Assembly: GCA_964409685.1 (NCBI GenBank)
Contig: CAYPEJ010000024.1
Location: 1 to 64,000 of the forward strand
DNA: 64,000 nt
From: Clostridium_AI sp964409685
GTDB taxonomy: Bacteria; Bacillota; Clostridia; Lachnospirales; Lachnospiraceae
Direction of reading: 5' to 3'
Made by a program: the position numbers and the translations under genes. The notes below the pieces were generated by a model, which saw nothing but the letters and a program-made list of their open reading frames with translations, searched no databases and had not been told where the DNA came from. Shown piece after piece: positions 42,425 through 52,105 of this stretch. Every line of letters starts with the position of its first letter. Within the stretch, counting starts at the first letter, position 1.

Positions 42425-42508
42425 TTTCTTGATGATAACATGATATAATACAAAAATGTTATAAAATATTTATATGTTTTTTCAAAATATTGAACATCAG
42501 GAGCACAA

Positions 42509-43150
42509 ATGACAACAAATTTATACAACCATTTAGAAATGTGCCATATGTTGTATCAGGGAAATACAACACAGGCAATTGCACTTTATTATGAAAAGAT
42601 TACAGAATTACCTTTAGAAGGACATCAGATACAGAAGAGTTTTTTAGCTAGTGTGAACTATGCAATTTATAATTACATTTTACATCACGAAAATATATCG
42701 TTACATGATTGCTGTCACAAGAATGAAAAATTGATTCATTCACACAGCTCCTCTTCTTTTAAAGAAATTGGGGAGAATATTATTCGTTCTTATGCAACTT
42801 GCGTTGACTATCGGATTGTAAAATATAAAAATGAACATATCAAGAAAGCTGTTGCATATATTCATGAACATTTAGATGAGGAACTTTCGTTAGATATTGT
42901 ATGTAGGGAAATCAATGTAAATAAATGTTACTTTTGTAAATTGTTTAAGCAAGAGGTAAAAATGAGCTTTTGCCAGTACATCTTAAATGAACGAATTCGA
43001 CTTGCAAGGCAGTTACTGTCTAAAACCGACTATTCTGTGCAAGTGATAGCAGAAAAATGTGGATTTTCCAATTGTTCCTATTTTTGTACTTGCTTTAAGA
43101 AAATTACAGGGTACAGTCCCAGCAAGGTGAAATCCCAAGTATTATCTTGA
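42509..43150 (+). CDS. AraC-family transcriptional regulator
   Basis: This 213-aa protein has an unclassified N-terminal part of about 110 residues and two C-terminal HTH motifs: LSLDIVCREINVNKCYFCKL and YSVQVIAEKCGFSNCSYFCT, then FKKITGYSPSKV. The domain is rich in Cys and His (C-FC, CSYFCTC, and HHE-LHDCCH at about 60-72), which might allow metal or heme sensing; this is inference. It is divergent from the heme operon and is its likely local regulator. Confidence 0.88.
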   Translation: MTTNLYNHLEMCHMLYQGNTTQAIALYYEKITELPLEGHQIQKSFLASVNYAIYNYILHHENISLHDCCHKNEKLIHSHSSSSFKEIGENIIRSYATCVDYRIVKYKNEHIKKAVAYIHEHLDEELSLDIVCREINVNKCYFCKLFKQEVKMSFCQYILNERIRLARQLLSKTDYSVQVIAEKCGFSNCSYFCTCFKKITGYSPSKVKSQVLS

Positions 43151-43255
43151 TGTACTCACACTTTGCCGCGCCGAGGGGGATTGGCTATTTTTCAAGCAAA
43201 TATCTTCCTTTCCCCCGAGTGTGCATCCTGTCCCTGCTTTATAGGGACTCTTTTA
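43151..43255. other. GC-rich structured segment between convergent genes
   Basis: In otherwise AT-rich DNA this stretch holds CACACTTTGCCGCGCCGAGG and TTTCCCCCGAGTGTG. Pairings CACACT/AGTGTG and GGGGGA/TCCCCC can form a long stem with a large bulge. It may be a small structured RNA, a decayed repeat element or part of a compound terminator. I do not recognise it. Confidence 0.4.
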
Positions 43256-43256
43256 T
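43230..43256 (+). terminator. Terminator after the AraC regulator gene
   Basis: GTCCCT, 7-nt loop, AGGGAC, then TCTTTTATT. Confidence 0.65.
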
Positions 43257-43843
43257 TATGGCAGAATGCCCCAATCCTGATTCACATGTTTCTTTAACAC
43301 CTTCTGCGGATTTCCCCCAACAGTCACATGGGCTTCCACATCTTTTATAATCATAGACAATGGTGCAATAACACTCCCTTCTCCTACTGTCACCTCACCG
43401 ACAATAATAGAATTTGCCCCAATCCAAACATTATCTCCAATCGTAGGATAAGTCTTTTCCAGCTCGCCATTGGAGAGTTCTCTCAATTTCATTCCAATCG
43501 TAACACCGTGAAATAATGTCACATTAGAACCAATGACTGCTCCTGGACTTATCACTAGTCCCCAACCATGTGTAATGCAAAATCCTGGACCAATCTTTGT
43601 CTTCCAACTTAAATCTACACCTGCCAATTGACATGTTACTTTATGTAATATACGATATAAGGCAAATGGTATTTTTGCAAATATTCCTTTTTTCTCCTTG
43701 TAATGCTGACACATCCTCATTGTAATCACTGGTCTAACGGTTCGGTTTATAAAAAAATGCTTTATGATACTGCTACGGCTAGAACTACCTGTACTTCTAA
43801 AAATATCTGCTTTTAAACACTCTAAACTCGTAAATTCTTCCAT
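43256..43843 (-). CDS. Serine O-acetyltransferase-like hexapeptide transferase
   Basis: This 195-aa left-handed beta-helix acetyltransferase has GFCITHGWGLVISPGAVIGS, NVTLFHGVTIGMK, YPTIGDNVWIGANSIIVGEV and APLSMIIKDVEAHVTVGGNP. The CysE-type catalytic His is in THGWG. The N-terminal helical domain is shorter than in enteric CysE, and the C-terminus ends soon after the helix, which also suits sugar or capsule acetyltransferases. Acetyl-CoA transfer is safe; serine as acceptor is likely but not certain. No cysteine synthase gene is adjacent. Confidence 0.78.
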   Translation of the reverse strand: MEEFTSLECLKADIFRSTGSSSRSSIIKHFFINRTVRPVITMRMCQHYKEKKGIFAKIPFALYRILHKVTCQLAGVDLSWKTKIGPGFCITHGWGLVISPGAVIGSNVTLFHGVTIGMKLRELSNGELEKTYPTIGDNVWIGANSIIVGEVTVGEGSVIAPLSMIIKDVEAHVTVGGNPQKVLKKHVNQDWGILP

Positions 43844-43975
43844 CCTTAATATTTTCCCTCTTTCCTATCATTTATCCTTTTATATACAATAAGCAGACCA
43901 TGCCACTGCATACCTGCTTATTATATCATATTTAGCATATTAGATTATATATGCACTTCTCCATTCCGAAGCACA

Positions 43976-44362
43976 CTAGTCGAATTGAATCTCCGCGTGT
44001 GAAACCACAAATGTTGTTGAATTAACACGTTCAATATTGCAATGGAATGCATAACAATATCCACTAATCATATCCATCACACGTTGCTTCTCATCTTCAG
44101 CAGTCCCCCCTAAATCGATCGTTACGGAATTGCCGTCCATAAGTTGATCAATAATGCTTTTTGCATCAATAATATCCTTTGGTCTCATTATGACAATATT
44201 AGATTCTTTTTCTTCTATCTTTCGTAATGGAATTACCTTTCGACTATCTTGCTTTCTATCTTCATAATCGTCCTCGTCTTCCTCATTACGTCTTCGACGA
44301 GGTAGGTAATCCTCTTCCTCTTCATCATTTACGCGAAAACTATTAATTAATCCTTCTAACAT
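43976..44362 (-). CDS. sepF: Cell division protein SepF
   Basis: A 128-aa protein with an N-terminal amphipathic membrane-binding helix (MLEGLINSFRV), an acidic and Arg-rich linker (about 14-45), and the SepF/DUF552 core (IVIMRPKDIIDAKSIIDQLM, NSVTIDLGGTAEDEKQRVMD, MISGYCYAF, VNSTTFVVSH). It bundles FtsZ filaments and ties them to the membrane at the septum. It stands alone here, not in the usual ylm cluster. Confidence 0.93.
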   Translation of the reverse strand: MLEGLINSFRVNDEEEEDYLPRRRRNEEDEDDYEDRKQDSRKVIPLRKIEEKESNIVIMRPKDIIDAKSIIDQLMDGNSVTIDLGGTAEDEKQRVMDMISGYCYAFHCNIERVNSTTFVVSHAEIQFD

Positions 44363-44565
44363 CCTTCTGTCCTCTCCTATCTAATTATGTCTATCACACA
44401 CTAATACTATTATACCGAATAACCACCCTATTTTGCAAATAGAATGACATGTTTTATATATTTTTTCTTTTGTTTGGTGTATAATATTATTATACAGATC
44501 GTTTACCATTCTTAATGTTTTTCATTAAAAATGATATAGTATTACAGAATTATTAAGGAGACACC

Positions 44566-45780
44566 ATGTTATCATTCGAGGAAAACTTTCTATTTATTAA
44601 AGAATTACTAAATAACGCTCTTAAAATCAATGTAGAAATATTGAAACCTCCCTACACTTCCATCCAATCATATGATTATGAATTAAGAAAATTATATTGG
44701 ACTAATTTTCAATATGATGATAATAAATTAATCGAATCATTACAAGAAACACCTAGTAATTACGTGATATGTTTGAATAGCAAATTAGGTTTTAGCACGA
44801 TTTTATACCGAGTTCCTTCTACTTATGAAGATTGTATTATACTGATTGGACCATTTTTACCTGAGGGAGTTAATAATGATTTTTTTCATGAATTAATCCA
44901 TAAAAATCAATTTCCTATTGAAACCATGAAAACGCTTCAAGCATATTTTCAAACCCTTCCACATGTAGACCATAGAACAGTTTGCAATACACTAAAAACT
45001 ATATTAACTCACTCTACAACAGGTTTTGATGAAACGAATATAAAAATATATGATTTTACCGAATCTGATGAGATAACTATGACACCATCTTTTGACACTA
45101 CTTATGATTTCAAAAAGCAATTATATGAGGCTTGTGTATCCATTCATAACTCCGTCTTCCAACAACTTGGTAAAAATAATTATGAAGATATCTACAAGGA
45201 TGTGGAACAATATTTACAAAAAAGTGGATTAATGAAAGAGACAAGCTTACAAGTTATCAAATATGGTCTAAACAAATTTAATGTTAAGTGTGAGTTTGTG
45301 CTTTATCAAAAAAAGGTTCATTATATTTATGTACAAAAATTGTTTCAATCATTTGAAGAAAAGATTCAGGCAGAACGAAGCCGTGATAAGCTTCTGCTTT
45401 TGCCTTATGAAATGGTGAAAAAATATAGCTTATTAGTACGAAATTATTCTCTTGCACAGTATTCACAGACCGTACGTAAGGCTATTGATTATATAAACTT
45501 TCATTTACAAGAACCATTGTCTTTGTCAATTATCGCAGAGCATGTTGGTAAAAATAGTTCCTTTCTATCTCATCAGTTTAAAAAGGAAACTGGGTTGACT
45601 GTGACAAACTATATACATGAAAAGCGAATAGAACAGGCCACTACCTTGTTAAATACAACTAACCTTAGTATTCAGGAAATTGCTGAGAGAGTAGGTATTT
45701 TGGAATTAAACTATTTCTCCAAATTGTTCAAAAAGCACATTGGAATGTCACCATCTGAATATAAAAAATTAATTAAATAG
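44566..45780 (+). CDS. AraC-family regulator with long N-terminal sensor region
   Basis: A 404-aa protein with about 300 N-terminal residues without a recognised ligand domain (IKELLNNALKINVEILKPPY) and a C-terminal AraC DNA-binding domain: LSLSIIAEHVGKNSSFLSHQ, FKKETGLTVTNYIHEKRIEQ, LSIQEIAERVGILELNYFSK, FKKHIGMSPSEYK. It faces a KdgT-type permease gene across a strong terminator, so co-regulation is possible but not shown. It is divergent from sepF. Confidence 0.88.
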   Translation: MLSFEENFLFIKELLNNALKINVEILKPPYTSIQSYDYELRKLYWTNFQYDDNKLIESLQETPSNYVICLNSKLGFSTILYRVPSTYEDCIILIGPFLPEGVNNDFFHELIHKNQFPIETMKTLQAYFQTLPHVDHRTVCNTLKTILTHSTTGFDETNIKIYDFTESDEITMTPSFDTTYDFKKQLYEACVSIHNSVFQQLGKNNYEDIYKDVEQYLQKSGLMKETSLQVIKYGLNKFNVKCEFVLYQKKVHYIYVQKLFQSFEEKIQAERSRDKLLLLPYEMVKKYSLLVRNYSLAQYSQTVRKAIDYINFHLQEPLSLSIIAEHVGKNSSFLSHQFKKETGLTVTNYIHEKRIEQATTLLNTTNLSIQEIAERVGILELNYFSKLFKKHIGMSPSEYKKLIK

Positions 45781-45829
45781 AGTACGTCTAGTAATTTAAT
45801 ATTTTCTTAGATGTCTATTCAGAAATCAC

Positions 45830-45876
45830 AAAAGGAGCTATGGTAAAAATGTTACATTTTTATCATAGCTCCTTTT
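45830..45876. terminator. Terminator between AraC regulator and KdgT genes
   Basis: AAAAGGAGCTATG(G)TAAAAATG pairs with CATTTTTA(T)CATAGCTCCTTTT: a stem of about 20 bp with A and T runs outside, active in both directions. Confidence 0.9.
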
Positions 45877-45936
45877 CTATCTGTAGATAACGACTCATCC
45901 TCTAATAGGATTTCTTGTACATCTACTCTGTTTCTG

Positions 45937-46965
45937 TTACTCGTCTAGTTGTAATTCTTCTTGTGATACTCCCACTTGTACATCTGTATGTGTATTCACA
46001 TGTAACACTTTATTCACATCCACAATATTTCCATCCTCTTTACGAGCTGCTAACACTTTTGTTAATAGTGGAGAAACTACGATACCTATTAACATAGCTA
46101 GTGCTAATTGGGACAATGCAGTTTCTGCATATGGTTCATACGCTAGATAGGTTTCTGCAACAATGGATGGTACAATAACAGCAATCCCACCAAAGGAACA
46201 CACTGCCGCTGCTGCATGTCCTTTCTGTTTTAGGAAATACTGATCAAATAAAATCGTTGGAACCACACTAAATACAAAGTAAATTAGGTACAATCCAACA
46301 CCGCCCATAAACATTTGACATGCATCAATTAAGTCTACACTGGTTCCCATCGCAAATCCATAAAACGGCAATAGTAACGGCATGCCATGTTTCGTAAATT
46401 CCTTAATTGCAGGATCTAATTTTCCTAAGACTAAACCAAATAGAAACGGCAACATCGTTGCTAAGATACTGTTGTAATCTAGACCTGCCCCATCTGCATA
46501 TCCAAATACACACATTGGTACATAAGGAAGCGCTAATACTGCTAAAATGGTAAAGCTGGCTTTATCCGCTTCATCACCACAGTCTTCCATAAGTGCAAGA
46601 TATAAACCTGGATTGGTCATCATCATGGCTGTTACAATTGCTAATGTAGGAATGCCAAATATACCATCTAAACCAAATATGGACATACAAGCAAAACTTA
46701 CTACAACTGCTAATACATACTTAAAGACAATTAATTTCCCGCCTCTTTTGAGACAGCTGATAACTGCCTTTCCATCAAATTGAATCCCTGAGTATACGAC
46801 AAACATAATCATCATTGCCATAGTTCCTTGCCTTGTTACCATAGAACCTAATGGATCACCGATTGTCAATAAAGACGGACAAAAGGTATTTATAAGGGCG
46901 GCAAGCAATAATGGCACTAACATTAACCCTCCTGGTACATTTCGAATGGTAGATAAAATCTTCAT
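45937..46965 (-). CDS. kdgT: 2-keto-3-deoxygluconate permease (KdgT family)
   Basis: This 342-aa membrane protein has about ten transmembrane segments. VPGGLMLVPLLLAALINTFC, AMMMTNPGLYLALMEDCGD, LLPFYGFAMGTSVDLIDACQ and AAAAVCSFGGIAVIVPSIVA are typical of KdgT. It imports 2-keto-3-deoxygluconate, a pectin or uronate breakdown product, with protons. The TTG at 46980 is inside the AAAGGA ribosome binding site, so the ATG at 46965 is used. No kdgK or kdgA lies nearby. Confidence 0.9.
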   Translation of the reverse strand: MKILSTIRNVPGGLMLVPLLLAALINTFCPSLLTIGDPLGSMVTRQGTMAMMIMFVVYSGIQFDGKAVISCLKRGGKLIVFKYVLAVVVSFACMSIFGLDGIFGIPTLAIVTAMMMTNPGLYLALMEDCGDEADKASFTILAVLALPYVPMCVFGYADGAGLDYNSILATMLPFLFGLVLGKLDPAIKEFTKHGMPLLLPFYGFAMGTSVDLIDACQMFMGGVGLYLIYFVFSVVPTILFDQYFLKQKGHAAAAVCSFGGIAVIVPSIVAETYLAYEPYAETALSQLALAMLIGIVVSPLLTKVLAARKEDGNIVDVNKVLHVNTHTDVQVGVSQEELQLDE

Positions 46966-47097
46966 ACTGATTCCTTTCAAATTCTTTTCATTTGCATATA
47001 CCCTTATTAATTGACAAGATAGTATAACAGATTGAGAAAAATTTCTCTATATAAAACTTAATCCAATTTGTATTTTTGCATAGAATTATGTTAATCC

Positions 47098-47134
47098 AAA
47101 AAGAAGCCCTAACATATTTTCTAGGACTTCTTTC
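47098..47134 (-). terminator. Terminator after the GPH transporter gene
   Basis: AAAGAAG(C)CCTAA pairs imperfectly with CTAGGACTTCTTT, with T-run on the minus strand. Confidence 0.65.
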
Positions 47135-47180
47135 TGTTTTCCGATTCCGTTGTGACACATTTCGTCGGATTTATTTTATA

Positions 47181-48575
47181 TTATTCACCTTTTGCGATGA
47201 TTTGTTGATTTTCTTCAACTTTTGCTTTTGATAATGGATATACCCAAAGTTGTAATACACAACTGATGATATAACATACAGCTGGAACACCAACAGTTAC
47301 TGCGAAAATTGCACTCTTAACTTCATCTGTTTGAACAGTTGCTGCAGAGTTGTAACCGATTAATGCTAATGTCCATCCACCAACAGCTCCTGCTAAAGCT
47401 TGCGCTAATTTACGAGCAAAAGAATAAACTGCATAGATTGTACCATCTTTACGTTTACCACTCTTAACTTGGTAATGATCAATTACGTCAGTTAAGTATG
47501 CATAACATACTAATGTGTAGTAACCATTTGCAATGTTAAGAAGGAATTGTAAACCAATATATACCATTGGGTTTTTCACTTTTAATAAGAAAGTGATTAC
47601 ATAAAATACAGCTACGATTCCTAGACAAACACCACCTGCTTCTTTTTTACCAAATTTGCTTGTAAGTTTACCTGCAAATGGAGCTAAAAGGAACATACCT
47701 GCTGTTTGTGCGATCATTACAACAGACATTAAGGATGTGTTACCAAAGTAATCTAAGAATAAATATTGGTTTAACGCCATACCAATTTGTGTTGCTAATA
47801 ATGTGAATAATGATACACCAATAACACTTAAGAAAGCTCTATCTTTTACAAGGAATTTTAAATCTGCTAATAAGTTGTTGTCAGCTAATTTTTCAACTGG
47901 AGGAAGTTCAATACGTTCTTCACAGTTACGAAGGCATAGTTCATAACAGATAATTGCAATTGTACTGAAAACAATAGCTACGATTAAAAATCTTGAACCA
48001 CTTGCTACAGCGTTACCTGCTGCATCTTTTACATAAACAAGTTGTGGTGTAATCATACCGATTGCCATACCAGCGATCATACTACCAATAGAACGGAATG
48101 TTGATAAACTAGCACGTTCTGCTGCATCACCAGAGATAACGGATGCCATAGAACCGTAAGGAATGTTAACACCTGTGTAACAGATACTCCCCCATAATAG
48201 GTAAGTTACCGTAACATAAACTAATTTGAATCCCATTGACATATCTGCAATAAAGTAGTTGTACATTAAACAACTTGCAAGGGCTACTGGAATGCTAAAA
48301 CGTCTAACCCAAGGACGGAATTTTCCGTTTTTTCTTGTCTTGGAACGGTCACAAAGATTCCCCATACCAACGTCTGTAAATGCATCTAAAAGTCTTGCTA
48401 CTAGGAATAATGTTCCTACAAAACCAGCACTAATACCAAGAACTTTCGTATAGTAAACTAATAAATAACCGGATGCTAATTGGAATGTAAAGTCATTACC
48501 AAGGTTACCAAACATGTAACCAAATTGGTCACGTTTCCCAAAAGGGCGTTTTTCCTTTTTCATTTCTGAACTCAT
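47181..48575 (-). CDS. GPH-family (MelB-like) sugar:cation symporter
   Basis: A 464-aa twelve-helix MFS protein. Signatures are FGYMFGNLGNDFTFQLASGY, the cytosolic loop DRSKTRKNGKFRPWV (the GPH D-R-T-K-GKFRPW motif) and the mid-protein YVTVTYLLWGSICYTGVNIP. It imports a glycoside together with Na+ or H+. The nearest hydrolase on the same strand is a NagZ-type GH3 gene, so amino-sugar disaccharides are possible substrates; this is inference. TTAACA-N16-TATAAG lies upstream as a promoter. Confidence 0.9.
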   Translation of the reverse strand: MSSEMKKEKRPFGKRDQFGYMFGNLGNDFTFQLASGYLLVYYTKVLGISAGFVGTLFLVARLLDAFTDVGMGNLCDRSKTRKNGKFRPWVRRFSIPVALASCLMYNYFIADMSMGFKLVYVTVTYLLWGSICYTGVNIPYGSMASVISGDAAERASLSTFRSIGSMIAGMAIGMITPQLVYVKDAAGNAVASGSRFLIVAIVFSTIAIICYELCLRNCEERIELPPVEKLADNNLLADLKFLVKDRAFLSVIGVSLFTLLATQIGMALNQYLFLDYFGNTSLMSVVMIAQTAGMFLLAPFAGKLTSKFGKKEAGGVCLGIVAVFYVITFLLKVKNPMVYIGLQFLLNIANGYYTLVCYAYLTDVIDHYQVKSGKRKDGTIYAVYSFARKLAQALAGAVGGWTLALIGYNSAATVQTDEVKSAIFAVTVGVPAVCYIISCVLQLWVYPLSKAKVEENQQIIAKGE

Positions 48576-48812
48576 TTCTCTCTCCTAATCTGTCACGCGA
48601 CATGTTGTTTCTTCTTGATGAACTTATAGTACCACATGCCCCCTTGTTAAAGTTATGACGATTTGTGTCGAATTAGCACATTTTTTGTATTAGTTTAGAT
48701 ATTAAACAATTTTTTTCTAAAAGTATAAAAAGAACAGGTACCCTGGATATATTCCTTAATACCTGCTCTTATCATTCTTCATAATTCTATTCTTTTCTCC
48801 TATATGTATAAT

Positions 48813-49667
48813 TTATAATTGTTCTGCAAAGTTCTTCAATTGATCTGCTGAATTGTTTAGACTTTGTACACTTTGAGCGATAGATGTTAACTCGCCAATC
48901 TGACTTTCTAACAATTCGTTTGAACTATTTAATTTAATCCCAACTTGTTCTATGTTATCTTTTATCTCTCTTAAAACTTTATTGATTTCATCTACCGATT
49001 GCTTAGTGGATTGTGATAATTTACTAATCTCTTGTGCAACTACACTGAAACCTTTTCCTGCTTCCCCAGCTCTTGCTGCTTCAATTGATGCATTTAATCC
49101 AAGCAAATTGGTTTTATGTGTAATACTATTTACAAAGCTTAAAATCTCATCTGTCTTTCTCGCTCTTTCTGTTGTTTCATTAATGAATTTCTCAATTCCA
49201 AGGTTGGTTGCGTTAATCTCTTCAAAACGCGCTGTCATCTCTGATGTATTATCTGTCATTTTAGATAGTTCGTCAAAAATTGTACGGGAAAGACCTAATA
49301 CTTCTCTCTGTTTCTTTCTACTCATAGCAATAACAATAACACCTTCCACCTTCCCGTCAACCCAAACTGGCACTGCTGTTGTTTTTACTGGAATACCAAA
49401 TACTGATTCTGGTACATTTACATTTACTACTCTCTGTTGTTTGATACATACATCTGCCGCTGAGTTTGGTGGAAATGGTTCTCCTGTCTTTGGCATCGTA
49501 CTTAGATTTTTACTTTCCTTTTTGAAGCTATCGTTATATTGAGCAAATAAATATTTCTCTGTATTGGTAATGGTAAAACCTAAATCACAGCCAAAAAATG
49601 TTTCAAAATATGGAATTAAATTATAAAAAGATAATATTATTTCATTGTCTTGTATTTCGTTAATCAT
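48813..49667 (-). CDS. Soluble methyl-accepting-chemotaxis-type signalling protein
   Basis: This 284-aa cytosolic protein has no transmembrane segment. The N-terminal part of about 110 residues is a small sensory domain (GCDLGFTITNTEKYLFAQYN, KTTAVPVWVDGKVEGVIVIA), GAF/PAS-like. The C-terminal half is the MCP hairpin with the CheA/CheW-binding tip HKTNLLGLNASIEAARAGEA, GKGFSVVAQEISKLS. The ATG at 49667 with GGGGAG upstream was chosen over a TTG. It would sense an internal signal. No che genes are in the window. Confidence 0.85.
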   Translation of the reverse strand: MINEIQDNEIILSFYNLIPYFETFFGCDLGFTITNTEKYLFAQYNDSFKKESKNLSTMPKTGEPFPPNSAADVCIKQQRVVNVNVPESVFGIPVKTTAVPVWVDGKVEGVIVIAMSRKKQREVLGLSRTIFDELSKMTDNTSEMTARFEEINATNLGIEKFINETTERARKTDEILSFVNSITHKTNLLGLNASIEAARAGEAGKGFSVVAQEISKLSQSTKQSVDEINKVLREIKDNIEQVGIKLNSSNELLESQIGELTSIAQSVQSLNNSADQLKNFAEQL

Positions 49668-50154
49668 TGTTAATCTCCCCTCTTTCAAACTAATTAAATG
49701 CTAACAACAAAAATATCACTCTATATCATTACCTCCTTACAATTTCTCTCAGAATCTCAAGCTACTAGTCCAACTTTATGATTCCATTTATAAAATCTCC
49801 TTTTATCGAAAAGATATCTAAGTGGATAAATGCTTTGTTTTCCCCTTTACAACAAAATCATTTTTCCGATTCAGGATGATTTAATCATATTCTTTTGTAC
49901 TTTTGGTCTTATATAATTGATTTACACTGATGTCTTCAAGAAGTGCTTTATAAAATTTTTTATTATAAATTTTTTATTATAATCTTTCTCATAGGATTTG
50001 TTATGTATATGTCGGAAGTGTCGGAATACATTTTTTTACAAAATAAGTTATAACACATGTTTATTATACTTTATTTACTTTGTTTGATTCAATACCTTTA
50101 TTCATAAAATTACAGTTTTTTTAAAATTTTTATTTCCTATTTTATATTTTACGA
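49668..50154. other. Long AT-rich intergenic region
   Basis: No ORF with a ribosome binding site and no structured RNA recognised. An AAGGAGGTAATGATATAG stretch on the minus strand would give only a two-codon ORF. Short direct repeats (GTCGGAA, TTTTTTATTATA) are seen. Confidence 0.5.
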
Positions 50155-50195
50155 GAAAAAAAAGTCCTAAAATGTAATATTTTAGGACTTTTTTC
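50155..50195. terminator. Strong terminator after the NagZ-type gene
   Basis: AAAAAAGTCCTAAAAT and its exact complement flank a short loop, with T-run on both strands. Confidence 0.88.
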
Positions 50196-50223
50196 TATTT
50201 GACAAAGCTATTTATCGTTCAAA

Positions 50224-51999
50224 TTAATATCTTGTATCTTCTAAACCACAGAAAGCATCAACTGGACTAACACCTTTGAATTCAGAACGACCCATCATTT
50301 TTTCAACTAAAGCTTTTAATGTTGGTTCAAACGCATCGTATGTGTTGATGTAAGTTTGAACTTGAGGAATATCCGCTAAGTGGAATGGGCATTGAACGGA
50401 TACGAAGATTGTTGGAATTTCGAATACATAGAAAGGCATATCTGGTGTACCTTTTGTAGCATCGAATTGTAGACGTTGGTCTGTACTTGGGTTAACATTT
50501 GCAAGATTGATGATTAAATCATATTTGCTTGTTAAATCAGCAATTGGTTTTTTACCAGCGTATACGTTAGCCATAGCATCTTTTCTTTGATCTTCTGGTA
50601 AGTTCATGATTCTATCGATTGTAGATTCCCAAATAGAAACTTCGAAACCTTGAGCTTCTAAAAGTTCTTTCATAATGTCGATAGTTTTTTTCTTAGCACC
50701 AGTCATCATAGCGATAAACTTACCGAATCCACCGTCATGACCTTTCGCATCAACAAGTAATACTCTCTTAGTCTTTTCTGGAGAGATTGGGAAGATGTTT
50801 TCGTTATTTTTCACTAATGTGATAGATTTATCTGTAACTTCTTCTGCAATGGCTTTGTTTTCTGGTAAACCAATTTTAGCCATAGCTTCTTCTTTTGGTT
50901 GAAGAATTTCTGTCTTAGCTTTTGTATGAAGACCTAAAGATGCTTTTAAACCAAGAATTCTTGTTAAAGCTTCTTCTAATCTTTCTTCTGTGATGATACC
51001 TTTTTTGTATCCTTCCATCATCCAGTTGAAATCTTCGTCTGGATCATTGAAGAATAAGAATAAATCACTACCTGCAGCGATAGCAGTTGGTAACATTTCG
51101 CTACGTTTCATAGCAGATGTCATAGCAACCATGTGAGAAGCATCTGTTACAACAACACCGTTGAAGCCCATTTTGCCTCTTAATAAATCTGTTAAGATAT
51201 ATTTGCTTAATGTAGCTGGTGTATTTCTTTCTCTTACTGTAGCTTCTGGATTGAAGTAACTTACATACTCTGGTAAAGCGATGTGTCCAGCCATGATAGA
51301 TGGAAGACCTGCATCAAATAAAGTACCATAGATTCTACCAAATGTAGCATCCCACTCTTCTACTGATAATGTGTTTGGAGCAAAGTGTAAATGTTGATCT
51401 CTTTCATCGATACCATCACCAGGGAAGTGTTTTGCTGCTGGTGCGATTCCGCTTTCTTGGATACCTCTCATGTACTCTAAAGAACATTCGATAACTGTAT
51501 CAACGTCATCACCGAAAGTACGTGTAGAGATGATTGGGTTTCTCCAGTTTCTATCAACGTCAACGATTGGTGCGAAACTCCAGTTACATCCGATTGCAGA
51601 TGCTTCTACACCAGATACTCTACCCATTTCGTAAGCGTATTTTTTCTTGTCTGCACCTGTAGCAGCGATCTTTGTTTCATTTCCGATGTAAGTACCATCG
51701 CCACATGCACCATTACCACCTGCTTCTGTGTTAGCAGCGATTAATAGTGGAATTTTACTGTTTTCTTGTAAAATTTTGTTTTGATCGTATACTTCAGAAG
51801 CGGAAGCTGGGTTGTAACGAACAGCACCGATGTGATAGTTATTCAATACGCTTTTAAGGTATTCTTCATCTCTAGAAGCACCCATGTTAACAAATAATTG
51901 ACCGATTTTTTCTTCAATTGTCATGTTAGCAATTGTATCTTGTACCCATTTAACGCCTGCATCATCAAGGTTATATGGTTTTGCTTTTAAATTTACCAT
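50224..51999 (-). CDS. nagZ: Glycoside hydrolase family 3, beta-N-acetylhexosaminidase (NagZ type)
   Basis: This 591-aa cytosolic enzyme has the NagZ barrel: AAKHFPGDG at 188-196, the mobile-loop acid/base pair Asp201-Gln-His203 that is special to NagZ, and nucleophile Asp286 in GVVVTDASHM. A C-terminal alpha/beta sandwich domain (DKSITLVKNNENIFPISPEK) makes it a two-domain form like Bacillus NagZ. It releases N-acetylglucosamine from muropeptide or chitin fragments. AGAGGAGA lies upstream of the ATG. A palindrome overlapping the promoter suggests repressor control. Confidence 0.9.
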   Translation of the reverse strand: MVNLKAKPYNLDDAGVKWVQDTIANMTIEEKIGQLFVNMGASRDEEYLKSVLNNYHIGAVRYNPASASEVYDQNKILQENSKIPLLIAANTEAGGNGACGDGTYIGNETKIAATGADKKKYAYEMGRVSGVEASAIGCNWSFAPIVDVDRNWRNPIISTRTFGDDVDTVIECSLEYMRGIQESGIAPAAKHFPGDGIDERDQHLHFAPNTLSVEEWDATFGRIYGTLFDAGLPSIMAGHIALPEYVSYFNPEATVRERNTPATLSKYILTDLLRGKMGFNGVVVTDASHMVAMTSAMKRSEMLPTAIAAGSDLFLFFNDPDEDFNWMMEGYKKGIITEERLEEALTRILGLKASLGLHTKAKTEILQPKEEAMAKIGLPENKAIAEEVTDKSITLVKNNENIFPISPEKTKRVLLVDAKGHDGGFGKFIAMMTGAKKKTIDIMKELLEAQGFEVSIWESTIDRIMNLPEDQRKDAMANVYAGKKPIADLTSKYDLIINLANVNPSTDQRLQFDATKGTPDMPFYVFEIPTIFVSVQCPFHLADIPQVQTYINTYDAFEPTLKALVEKMMGRSEFKGVSPVDAFCGLEDTRY

Positions 52000-52087
52000 A
52001 GTTTGAATTCTCCTCTACTAGACATTTTATTATGCAAATTCTTCGCAAATTTTCATAGCAAAAATTTCTTTTGTAAAATTTTAATTT

Positions 52088-52105
52088 GTGATACATTTCT
52101 ATCAC
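52088..52105. promoter_or_regulatory. Operator-like palindrome at the NagZ-type gene promoter
   Basis: GTGATA-CATTTC-TATCAC is a perfect 6-6-6 dyad lying 1 bp after a TATAAT box (52107-52112, minus strand), so it would cover the transcription start. A GntR- or LacI-type repressor could bind it. Confidence 0.5.
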
